From: Asparagopsis taxiformis
Taxonomy: Eukaryota; Rhodophyta; Florideophyceae; Bonnemaisoniales; Bonnemaisoniaceae
Length of the DNA: 19,202 nt
Direction: 5' to 3'
NCBI GenBank assembly: GCA_030407315.1
Contig: JALQPE010000242.1
Coordinates: forward strand, 1-19,202
Made by a program: the position numbers and the translations under genes. The notes under the pieces are model-generated. The model made no database searches. It saw only the letters and a program-made list of their open reading frames with translations, and was not told where the DNA came from. Shown in pieces: positions 10,401 to 17,668 of the stretch; position 1 is the stretch's first letter; the number at the start of each line of letters is the position of its first letter.

Positions 10401-10627
10401 CCTCCCGGCTTGTCCGTCAAGTCTGCGAAACTTGAGTGGGCGAACAAATCCAGCAAGAGGCGGAGGAAGTCTTTGCCAGCGAGAGTAGTTTCGCGGGCGG
10501 CGCGACCTACGTTTCGACGTGTACCCATGTCACTAGAATCCTCCCAAGGGCTAGCGGGTTCGCGCAGAATTGGCACGGTTGCGTCGTCAACGATCGGATT
10601 GCTGTTGCGCCTGCGCTTATTCGTCAT
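7426..10627 (-). CDS. DNA amino-methyltransferase (DPPY) fused to a C-terminal SET domain
   Basis: An ATG at 10627 opens a 148-codon frame ending at 10181. The main frame (10245-7426, 939 codons) follows in the +1 frame and has no ATG at its head, so the two are probably one gene joined by a small intron or a shift. In main-frame numbering, D380-P-P-Y383 is methyltransferase motif IV and D620-P-F-S-G-T-F-A-T-G629 is the AdoMet-binding motif I. IV before I is the beta-class order, and DPPY favours N6-adenine. An acidic insert (about 455-493) separates them. From about 775 to the end is a SET domain: G783-R-G-L-F, 'FINDPRY' (N866), 'NVEF', 'RPGQELYVHYG'. It lacks pre-SET and post-SET cysteine clusters, like small viral or bacterial SET proteins. 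Predicted role: methylating DNA and a lysine substrate, probably on chromatin. The N-terminal ~500 residues are not recognised. Confidence 0.8.
10186..10246 (-). other. Possible 40- or 61-nt intron joining the two frames of the methyltransferase-SET gene
   Basis: Within the overlap of the two frames, a segment beginning GTTGAG at 10246 and ending ACAG at 10186 is 61 nt. An alternative beginning GTTCGT at 10225 is 40 nt. Both lengths are 1 modulo 3, which exactly reconciles the 148-codon frame with the 939-codon frame. Neither donor matches the common GTAAGT consensus and both introns are very short. A simple one-base indel, or initiation at the first internal ATG of the main frame (codon 47, about 10107), remain alternatives. 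Confidence 0.3.
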
Positions 10628-10977
10628 AATGGAATGAGTGGAAATTCGGTACAGGATGGCGACCGCTCGGCGAGACAGTCAAATTTGACGACGTATCTCG
10701 TGACGTTTGCACTCTTTCGTGAGGAACACTGGTTGATATCGAACGGAACAGAGTATACGGGTACACAGCACTGGAAAGGTCTTGAAACCCGTAACCGGTG
10801 TAGGTAATAAGTTGTGACGGATACGTGGTAGAGAAAAATTTTAAAAAGATTGTGATTCCCTGTCTTTGAGTGTTGTACTGCACGGCCGCCATGGCGGCTG
10901 TGACTGCAGTCACATAGGTTGTCACAGGTGCATCACGCTTACCAGGTGAGCGACATCCGGACGGCCACTGGACATGG

Positions 10978-11157
10978 GGATGTCCAGCTCAGATGCATTG
11001 CTGGCCAGCCCAGAAATTCTACAATTTCGGGCAGAAAAAATATTGCAAAAAACATCGATTTCGGCGGTCGATTGTGCCGTACGGCACACCCCCATCTCAA
11101 AAACATGTTCACATGTGCATGTTTTTGAGAATAGCCCAAATTTTAATTCAAATCAGG
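10978..11157 (+). repeat. Repeat copy B
   Basis: From 'gatgtccagctca' to 'caaatcagg' this matches copy A in reverse complement. The 91-nt core 11067-11157 is identical to the core of copy A (6999-7089). It contains gtgccgtacggcac at 11074-11087 and the hairpin at 11096-11129. Copies A and B are therefore inverted repeats flanking a 4.16-kb unit that contains the methyltransferase-SET gene. Outside the shared part, B does not continue the A/D homology. Confidence 0.85.
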
Positions 11158-11409
11158 ATGCAGATATTCGTCTTCTAGCATTGTCAGAACACATTCGTAT
11201 AACCACATTTGGAGAACCTGAGCCCAGAGCTATCGGTTTTGGCGGGAGCTAAGCCATATCTCATATAATCAGTAACTACTTCCCGCCAGCTGAGTGGTGG
11301 AACCCCTGCTATTTCTACCAACGAGACATACGGGGTGTCAACTCGGCAATCGTATATGATTTGGGTGCTAAATTTATTCAAGAGACGAATGGGCTTCGAA
11401 AAGGAGCCC

Positions 11410-11755
11410 AACAACGTTTTCTTGTGATCCATGGGTATAGGACTATTCTATTCTTCTCCAGGCTTCCACCATAGCCTCCTCCACCTCCGTTAGTGGAAAG
11501 AATATCCGAACCGCACCTCAACATGTTTTTCTTCTGATCCATGGGTACTGACATCTCACATGTTCTCCAGGCTTCCACCATAGCCTCCTCCACCTCCGTT
11601 AATGGAAAGAATATCCAAACCGGACCTGAACATGTGTTTCTTCTCATCCATGGGTACTGACATCTCACATGTTCTCACATGTGAGATGTCAGTACCGGAG
11701 AAGTTCTCCAGGCTTCCTCCGTAGCCACCTCCTCCACCTCCGTCTGTGGGAATCA
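11410..11755. repeat. Three-unit tandem repeat, 109/141-bp spacing
   Basis: The phrase 'ttctccaggcttcc..c.tagcc.cctccacctccgt' starts at 11454, 11563 and 11704. Between copies lie 'ggaaagaatatcc.aacc' and 'atccatgggta'. The first spacing is 109 bp. The second is 141 bp because an inverted repeat is inserted. On the minus strand the units encode Gly-rich runs (GGGGGYGGSLE), but the period is not a multiple of three, so a repeat protein is unlikely. Confidence 0.75.
11653..11696. repeat. Perfect 19-bp-arm hairpin with 6-nt loop
   Basis: The left arm ggtactgacatctcacatg (11653-11671) is the exact reverse complement of 11678-11696, separated by ttctca. The left arm also occurs without its partner in the preceding tandem unit (11550-11562 region). 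The right arm therefore looks like a fold-back duplication of repeat sequence. It lies inside the tandem repeat and explains its longer second spacing. Confidence 0.85.
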
Positions 11756-12270
11756 ACACAACATCACCACTGCGTCTTACCTCACATCCACATCTCTCCG
11801 GGATGAAAACGGACGGACGACATAGGGTTTGTAGACGTTTAGAATCTTGTTAGAAAAAAGTAAACGAAAGAGAACTTCTCTTTCATTGAATGATATCTCG
11901 TCCCTGTCGCAATATGTTCCATTTTCAATTTCTCGGGTTGCACACCCATCATGGGTGATCAAGGCCTGGATCGAACCCTCTTTGATGGATAGGACAGATA
12001 GTGGAAGGCTTTTAAGCCTGTGACCAAGCGGCTATTGATTGGTTGGAGGAAGGAAATTACAGAGGAAATATAGCTGAGTACGGTGCTCGCGATAGCTGTT
12101 AGGTTAAAGTCAAATATGTTTTTCGATTATTTTTCGTACGGAAATGCCTTGGAAAGACGATGCTTTGTCGTTCTCTTGGAGGGAGTCCGTTGCATTGCAC
12201 TCAATTCGAGAGCATCGTCATGAAGGAGAGGATTCTTTCTGCTTGTTAGAATCGGTTTAGAGCAGATAGC

Positions 12271-12440
12271 TATTGCATTGCTGGCCAGCCCAGAATTTTA
12301 GAATTTTGGGCAGCGAAAATATTGTAAAGAACCTTGATTTCAGTGGGTCGATTGTGCCGTACGGCACACCCCCATCTCAAAAACATGTTCACATGTGCAT
12401 GTTTCTGAGAATAGCCCAAATTTTAATTCTAATCAGGGTG
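12271..12440 (+). repeat. Repeat copy C
   Basis: It begins 'tattgcattgctggccagcccag' and ends 'taatcagggtgt'. Its 91-nt core (12347-12437) differs from copies A and B at two positions, one in the right hairpin arm (gtttctgag). The palindrome gtgccgtacggcac at 12354-12367 is intact. The part before the core is more diverged than in the other copies. Confidence 0.85.
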
Positions 12441-12639
12441 TCTAATTTGGCCACAACGGCCCCAGGAACCGGACCGCCGCCCCGAGCGGGGTCATCACTG
12501 GCTTCTGTAAGCACTAACTGTGAGGCTAAATGGCGCCGAAAGATGGGTCGATTCCAGGCTTCAAGCCTAGGTTATGCTAGGGAGAAACCTTCTTCCGTGT
12601 TTCATCATGGTCCCGCCTTACTCCCTCAACACAAACACT

Positions 12640-13020
12640 ACTCACCCATCACGTTACTCATATTCCGTGCACTTTGTATTAGTAGTGAACCCGCCTGCTT
12701 AGTTGCTGCAATGCGTGGATGTAGGCAGCACACGACCAACCTGAAATGGACGTCCGGTGGATGTCCAGCCCGATTGCATTGCTGGCCAGCCCAGAAATTC
12801 TAAAATTTCGGGCACAAAAAATCTTGCAAAAATCAACGATTTGGGTGGGTCGATTGTGCCGTACGGCACACCCCCATCTCAAAAACATGTTCACATGTGC
12901 ATGTTTTTGAGAATAGCCCAAATTTTAACTCAAATCAGGGTGTTCCCCGGATAAAGGGGTGCTCGCAGCCGCCCCAAAAGCCGCCTAGCTTGACAGCTGT
13001 AATTTTAACACATTACACAT
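12640..13020 (+). repeat. Extended repeat copy D, upstream of the ParB-like gene
   Basis: This matches the reverse complement of copy A over roughly 370 bp, including sequence on both sides of the 91-nt core (12849-12939, one difference from A and B). The palindrome is at 12856-12869 and the hairpin at 12878-12911. It ends about 270 bp before the ParB-like ATG in the same orientation as that gene. This mirrors copy A and the coiled-coil gene, so a shared promoter or regulatory region is plausible. Confidence 0.8.
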
Positions 13021-13136
13021 CAAGGACACTGCCTGCTTCACGCCACCTCGTCAGGTTTCGAGAGCCCGACTCGGGCCCGTTCCGAACGGACACTCACATC
13101 TCGATTGCCTCTCTTGCATTCCAGCGGTCACGATAG

Positions 13137-13182
13137 GTGTGTACCTAACAAAATTTCGGTTGTATTGTGTTATTATTTCCAG
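13137..13182 (+). other. Possible 46-nt intron in the 5' leader of the ParB-like gene
   Basis: The segment starts GTGTGTACCTAAC and ends in a T-rich tract before TTTCCAG, which looks like a short intron with a CTAAC branch-like motif. It lies in the untranslated leader, so it does not alter the protein. This is a motif-level guess. Confidence 0.25.
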
Positions 13183-13287
13183 CGATTGGCGTTCACGACC
13201 ATTCTTCAACGCAACGTGAAACCTACCATCCACATCACTCCAATACGTCAACGTCAACCATCTCTTTTCCTTTCCAACTCAACAACC

Positions 13288-15657
13288 ATGGCGGATACGC
13301 ATTTCAGCAGTTTGTTTTCAACGGTTTGCGGCGATCAAGTGAGCGCGTCAGCGGAGTCGCGCGGACTCAAGCGCGGCGTCGATGTCAATTGTGTTGCGGA
13401 CGTGGACGGTGCGGCTGTGCATATTGGGACGGCTTCGGTGAGCACTGCTGGTGGCGATGTTGGCCTTCCGCGCACGCTGCACAACCACAAGCTGCCGGAA
13501 ACCGACGAGGCGGACTATATCGTCGTGCGCAACATTGCGACTAAGGACAAGTTCAAGGACCTCCCGTTCCCGTACATGTTTGATGGCGCCGAGGGACCGC
13601 CGGAGACGATGGGTGGAGCATACGCCGCGGCGTTTTACCCTTGGGATACTCGGATGATGCGCCCCGCTGCGGAGGATGGCCCTAGCGACATTCGTACCCC
13701 TGCTGCAGCGTCAAACTTCAACGCAGCGACGAACCAGGCCAGCTCGGGACGGATGCCCAGTACCGGTCCGGCAGGCGAAATCACTGGTTCGGGGGGTACG
13801 AAGCATCCAGCACGCTCCGTCCCGGTTTCGGGAGGCACGAAGCGCCCTGCTCGCTCTGCCAGAGCCTCCAGTGGAGGCACGAAGCACCCTGCTCGCTCTG
13901 CTAGAGCCTCCAGTGGAGGCACGAAGCACCCTGCTCGCTCCAACGTCACCGAAGCTACTACGCAGGACGTAACCGAGGTGGACGACGAACCGGAGGTGGC
14001 GGAAAGCATTCGTGAGCAGCAGGGGACGCAAATTACGGTGCCCAAGTTTGTGACGTCGGATTACGTCGGAGAAGGAGCGACTGTGTTGGTGAGGCAGCTA
14101 GTGGAACCGGCCGTGACCCTTCGGGATGTGAAAGAAGACCACGTGGAGGACCTGCGCAACAATATGTTGGCTGTGGGGTATGTGAGCTCTTCGCGTATCA
14201 CTGTGACGGTGCTGAGGTCGCAGAACACGCATCTGTCCGCCGACACGCGTCTGTTCCAGAATGGCAAATTCCATGCCAATGCGAACGTGACCGTGATCGA
14301 CGGACTGCATCGTCTCAATGCTATGCATAGCATTGCCGATGACTTCACGCGCCTCACCCGTATGCACAGAACCAAGCTGCCACAGGACGCAAACCGCTTG
14401 CGCTGGGTTACTCAGCCTCTGGATGTGTACTACCTTCGCCGCAAGGACGACAGTGATCTTCAGCCTCATGAGATCATCCACAAGAGTGCAGAGTCGAACC
14501 ATACGACTGGGACGCAACTGACGGAGCGCTCCCTGGTTCGAATCTTGTCGTCCATCCAGCAGTTCATCCGTACGATTGCTGTTGCAAATAACGTGGAAAA
14601 CGCTGGCGACTTGCGTGAGTCTGATGTCATCCGAACATTGTTCGAGGCGCAGTTCATGGGGATGATGAATTCAACGAACACGGCCCGGCGGTGGACGCGT
14701 TTGGCTATAGCAACGCTGAAGCATCCTGTTCTCGACGAAGTGTTGCGTGAGCTGAACAATTCCGAGCGCCGCAACGAGATTGGGATAACGCACCTGGACC
14801 ACAAGATAGTGCGCGAGTTGCTGGAAGAAAACTTTGTCTTCGTCTTGCGTGGTCTTTCGGAGTACTTGAACCCTGCTCATGGTGGACGTCCGGATGGACG
14901 CTTTGACGTGAACGACTTCTATACATACGTCCGTCGCGTGACTGCAATAGCAAATTCTCTGTACGCTGCGTTTGGGCGCCCAAAGAGTATTATGCGCAAG
15001 TCATTTCTGAGCACAGAGATGGCAATTGGGTCGGTTAAGCAGCCGAAGGAGTTGCAATGGCATCTCACCAATGCCATTGCAATGTATAGAGGGGACGACC
15101 GGAGCAGTGAGGTTCGAATGCGACGGAGAACCACGCGTTTACAGGATTTGGAAACGAACTTGAAAGAGTTTTTCAATCCGACATTGAAGAAGAAGACTAA
15201 GGCTCGACGCAAACGCCGCCCTTCTGCTGCCAATGTGAGACTCACTCACAAGAAGCAGCGGAATGTCGAACATGAGCCTGCTTCGCATGGCATCCGCCGC
15301 CGTTCACAGCGACTTCGCTCGACGGGGAGCACACGCCTCGAGGAAGAAGAGCCGGTTGTGGTACAACAATCCGCCGGGGAAGAAGAGCAGGCCGTTGTTG
15401 ATAAACCCACCGATCAACAACAAGCCACTGCTTCCGGTGATGAGGTGACGAAGACTCCGCCCGTTCCCCCGATTCTGCCGTTGAGATTGTCCCCCAAGAT
15501 AACCAACGTGCTGGTGCGACTCCCTCCAACCAAGAATCTGTCCATACCGCTTCGGACGAGGAAGACAACAACAGTGCAGACGAGGGCCAAGTCAAAGCAA
15601 GGGGGTCCGCGAAGTGACAATTACACTCACTGTTCCGGAAGGAGTCGAAGTCGATGA
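13288..15657 (+). CDS. ParB-like (ParB/sulfiredoxin-fold) protein
   Basis: The start is the ATG at 13288 (aacaaccATGG), an excellent context. The frame is open further upstream, but only with a TTG. Residues about 168-218 hold four copies of an S-G-G-T-K-x-P-A-R-S repeat. The ParB core follows: 'TLRDVKEDHVEDLRNNM', then 'VTVIDGLHRLNAM' with G339-L-H-R342 at the ParB GxxR position. 'IHKSAESNHTTGTQLTERSL' resembles the segment after the ParB core. A basic region (RRKRR) comes near residues 620-650. Prokaryotic relatives bind or cut DNA and use CTP or ATP, but this protein's activity is unknown. The last ~70 codons are doubtful: the +3 frame from 15444 to the TGA at 15615 reads as a natural acidic linker, suggesting a lost base near 15443. 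The end overlaps the dioxygenase frame by 44 nt, so the two may once have been a single fusion. Confidence 0.65.
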   Translation: MADTHFSSLFSTVCGDQVSASAESRGLKRGVDVNCVADVDGAAVHIGTASVSTAGGDVGLPRTLHNHKLPETDEADYIVVRNIATKDKFKDLPFPYMFDGAEGPPETMGGAYAAAFYPWDTRMMRPAAEDGPSDIRTPAAASNFNAATNQASSGRMPSTGPAGEITGSGGTKHPARSVPVSGGTKRPARSARASSGGTKHPARSARASSGGTKHPARSNVTEATTQDVTEVDDEPEVAESIREQQGTQITVPKFVTSDYVGEGATVLVRQLVEPAVTLRDVKEDHVEDLRNNMLAVGYVSSSRITVTVLRSQNTHLSADTRLFQNGKFHANANVTVIDGLHRLNAMHSIADDFTRLTRMHRTKLPQDANRLRWVTQPLDVYYLRRKDDSDLQPHEIIHKSAESNHTTGTQLTERSLVRILSSIQQFIRTIAVANNVENAGDLRESDVIRTLFEAQFMGMMNSTNTARRWTRLAIATLKHPVLDEVLRELNNSERRNEIGITHLDHKIVRELLEENFVFVLRGLSEYLNPAHGGRPDGRFDVNDFYTYVRRVTAIANSLYAAFGRPKSIMRKSFLSTEMAIGSVKQPKELQWHLTNAIAMYRGDDRSSEVRMRRRTTRLQDLETNLKEFFNPTLKKKTKARRKRRPSAANVRLTHKKQRNVEHEPASHGIRRRSQRLRSTGSTRLEEEEPVVVQQSAGEEEQAVVDKPTDQQQATASGDEVTKTPPVPPILPLRLSPKITNVLVRLPPTKNLSIPLRTRKTTTVQTRAKSKQGGPRSDNYTHCSGRSRSR
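13789..13941 (+). repeat. Four-copy coding repeat (SGGTK-PARS)
   Basis: Within the ParB-like gene, the decapeptide S-G-G-T-K-H/R-P-A-R-S is repeated four times. The last three copies are separated by A/R-rich linkers and the third and fourth are nearly identical at DNA level. The repeat is basic and probably disordered. It could be a DNA- or RNA-contacting tail. Copy number is likely to vary between alleles. Confidence 0.8.
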
Positions 15658-17267
15658 AGACGGTTACATCGTTCGTGACTCTCCTTCTGAACACGACCTC
15701 CTGTTCGACGACCGTATGCCATCTCTTCCTGACGATTTCGAAGTCAAAGACCGAGCCGAAGGGCATCATCTGGCGCAGCGTCCCGCGGACGTCATCGCAT
15801 CGGTGAGGGTTGGCTGTCTGCCCCCGATTGAGCTCAGGTTGTTATTGGAGAGTGTGGAAATCGATGAGGAGGGCAGAGAGGTGAGGTATTTGAAGCAAGT
15901 GGCGATGGACCCTGTGTTTGAGGGGCTGCATATTCCGGAACAACATCGGGCTCGTCATCTTGTTTTGGAGATCGACACCATCTATCCGATGTTTTTCGCA
16001 GCGTGGAAGATGGCTGCCAAGGCGATGTGTGAGCCTACATCGACGTTTCTACCCTCGAGGCTGGACTTCGCCCAGGTTGCGCGAATGTCTACAAGCTGGA
16101 AGGATTCGTATGAGGCCGGCACTGGTATGGCGTACTTCCACAATTGCCGAACGGAAATCAACGAGCGAGGGTATACGGTGATGCACAATTTCGCGGATGT
16201 AAGCTACCTCGATGCGTCGGACAAGTTCCCATTTGACTTGGGTCTCATGGAAGAAATTCCTAACCAGGAATTGTTTCGGTACTTTTTGGGAACGTGGGAG
16301 GGGGAGGAGGTGCACAAGGACCCTGGGAACCGGCAGCTGTGGAGTCCCATTGTCAATACAGGGGACGATGAAACAGATGAGAAGAACCGGAATGAGGGGA
16401 GGGCTCGCTTCACGTCTACGCGCCACTGCCTGGTTGACTATGCCGAGAACGACGAGTCGCGTACCGACCGGTTCAAGTTTGTGACGCGGCGAGCCCTGCT
16501 GGATGTGTGGTTGGGAATCCTTGTCCGGCTGATAGGGCTGGAGGAGTGCGGTTTACCGGGAGAAAAACTTGTCATGCCGGCATCTGGGGGACGGTTTTTG
16601 ATAACGGGAAAGGGGTGTCCTCGGCAGGTCCCACACAATGATTTCCCTGTTCCTCCTCGCGACCGCAAAGATCAACTTCCGGGTTACTTTGTTATTGCCA
16701 ACGGAGATGACCCATTCCCTATCTGGGTGTGTCCAGGTCCCACAAGTACGTCTTTTCAAAGCGCTGGAATTAGATATGTACGCCAAGACGATGAAGCTGA
16801 AGAAGGTAATCGTTCCGCCACGTTCAGTCTTCATCGGTCACGGCCATGTACAACATGCCGGGGCAGGGTATGTCGACAGAGTTTTGTCACACACGACAAC
16901 GAGGTATCACACGTATTTCAGGAATGCGTCGTATCCGATTCCCGACAATGTTTCGTTTGGTTCCATCAGGCGGTTGGGATTCGAAGAAGAAGTAATCGCC
17001 AATGCTCCGCGCCGGTCTGCCAGGCAAAGTCAACCGGCACCTGTCAATGTTCGCCACAAGACAGTTGTTCCCATCCCGGTCAAGAAAGATCGTAGGCCGA
17101 AGACAGGGCAGCTCGGAATGATGCGGATGAAGACGACAGAACCTCGCAAGGATATAATGCACACACCGGGTGGGGTCCCGATAGTGCCTCTTCTGCCGGG
17201 AGATCCTGAATATCAAATTCAGTATTATAGTGAGGACGAAGAGGAAGAACAGTTTTCCGACGGCTAG
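15614..17267 (+). CDS. 2-oxoglutarate/Fe(II) dioxygenase-like protein, frame-split
   Basis: One frame runs 15614-17095; it opens with GTG and continues upstream without an ATG. A second frame carries the C-terminus to the TAG ending at 17267. The first frame contains 'QVPHNDFPVP' with H341-x-D343 (16634-16642), then 'PGYFVIANGDDPFPIWVCPGP'. The protein then continues in the +1 frame from about 16750: 'LFKALELD', 'IVPPRSVFIGHGHVQHAGAGY' (distal His at 16854) and 'TTRYHTYFR' (Arg at 16902). HxD, distal H and downstream R are the iron- and 2OG-binding set of double-stranded beta-helix dioxygenases. The substrate is unknown; a DNA or protein modification fits the neighbourhood. A basic segment and an acidic end (EDEEEEQFSDG) follow. 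The frame change cuts the catalytic core. No good intron spans it without losing core residues, so it is a one- or two-base lesion, recoding, or a sequence error. Confidence 0.65.
16740..16765 (+). other. Frame break inside the dioxygenase core
   Basis: Coding similarity leaves the first frame after 'WVCPGP' and resumes in the +1 frame at 'VRLFKALELD'. The join lies around cccacaagtacgtctttt. One base would have to be skipped, or two added, to keep the domain intact. It falls between the HxD motif and the distal histidine, so without recoding the enzyme cannot be made. Confidence 0.55.
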
Positions 17268-17575
17268 ATAGCTTAACAACAACTACTTTAGGAAACAATT
17301 ATCGAGAATATAATAATCTCCTTTATCACTTTCAATAGAGCTTTCAGTCAGTTATTGAAAATATACTCAATTACATTAGTTTATTCATGAGAACAAGGAA
17401 AACGACCAAAAAAACAAAAATTGATCAAAAATTCATTTTTATTAGTAAATTGACCAAATCGTCAAAGATCCAGTATTTGATCAAAGACCGAATATTCCTA
17501 ATTCACGCATCTCTTCCTGAGCACTAGATCAACTCCGAAAAGATCTGTTCCTCTAGAAAAAGATGCTTCATAGCG
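17268..17575. other. AT-rich intergenic stretch with iterated TTGAYCAAA motif
   Basis: About 300 bp with no gene. It is strongly AT-rich compared with the genes on its left. The motif ttgaYcaaa appears at 17421, 17450 and 17477, and again beyond the Harbinger remnant at 19001. It probably contains the left end and subterminal region of the Harbinger element. No exact terminal inverted repeats could be defined. Confidence 0.4.
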
Positions 17576-17583
17576 TATAAATA
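17576..17583 (+). promoter_or_regulatory. TATA box of the Harbinger-type gene
   Basis: TATAAATA sits 86 bp before the ATG at 17669, within gcgTATAAATAgag. The spacing is suitable for transcription starting around 17610 with a leader of about 60 nt. Confidence 0.5.
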
Positions 17584-17668
17584 GAGTCTTTTACCTTGTA
17601 CAACAGTATCAACACTCTCTCACCACACTCATATCCTGTCATATCACTAATCTTCAAGTTTTCCAACG

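Larger units (their letters stand above)
10628..13287. other. 2.7-kb non-coding, repeat-rich spacer between divergent genes
   Basis: This gap separates the methyltransferase-SET gene start (minus) from the ParB-like gene start (plus). It holds repeat copies B, C and D, a ~109-bp tandem repeat and a 19-bp-arm hairpin, each listed separately. Between them (10628-10975, 11160-11400, 11760-12265, 12440-12640) I see no supported gene, RNA or clear motif. It must contain the promoters of both divergent genes. No convincing TATA box was found. Confidence 0.6.

Noticed and set aside
11378..11759. Minus-strand Gly-rich frames (GGGGGYGGSLE) over the tandem repeat
   Set aside because: The 109-bp period is not a multiple of three, frames change between units, and no start or flanking domain supports a gene.
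7000..12940. CRISPR-like array from four short palindromic repeats
   Set aside because: Only four copies, one inverted, with irregular spacings of hundreds to thousands of bp; this is a dispersed repeat in eukaryotic DNA.
13105..13287. Upstream extension of the ParB-like frame from a TTG
   Set aside because: The ATG at 13288 has a strong context (aacaaccATGG); the extension has leader-like composition and a possible intron.
13635..14045. 136-codon minus-strand frame with internal repeats
   Set aside because: The repeats are the reverse complement of the SGGTK-PARS coding repeat on the plus strand.
15242..15769. 175-codon minus-strand frame
   Set aside because: Antisense to the ParB/dioxygenase junction; low-complexity Ser/Arg content and no domain.
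7426..17267. Endogenised giant-virus segment (SET, methyltransferase, ParB, dioxygenase)
   Set aside because: Some of these domains also occur in large DNA viruses, but no capsid, polymerase, packaging ATPase or other viral core gene is present, and transposases and shared repeats favour a mobile element. Not excluded for regions outside the window.
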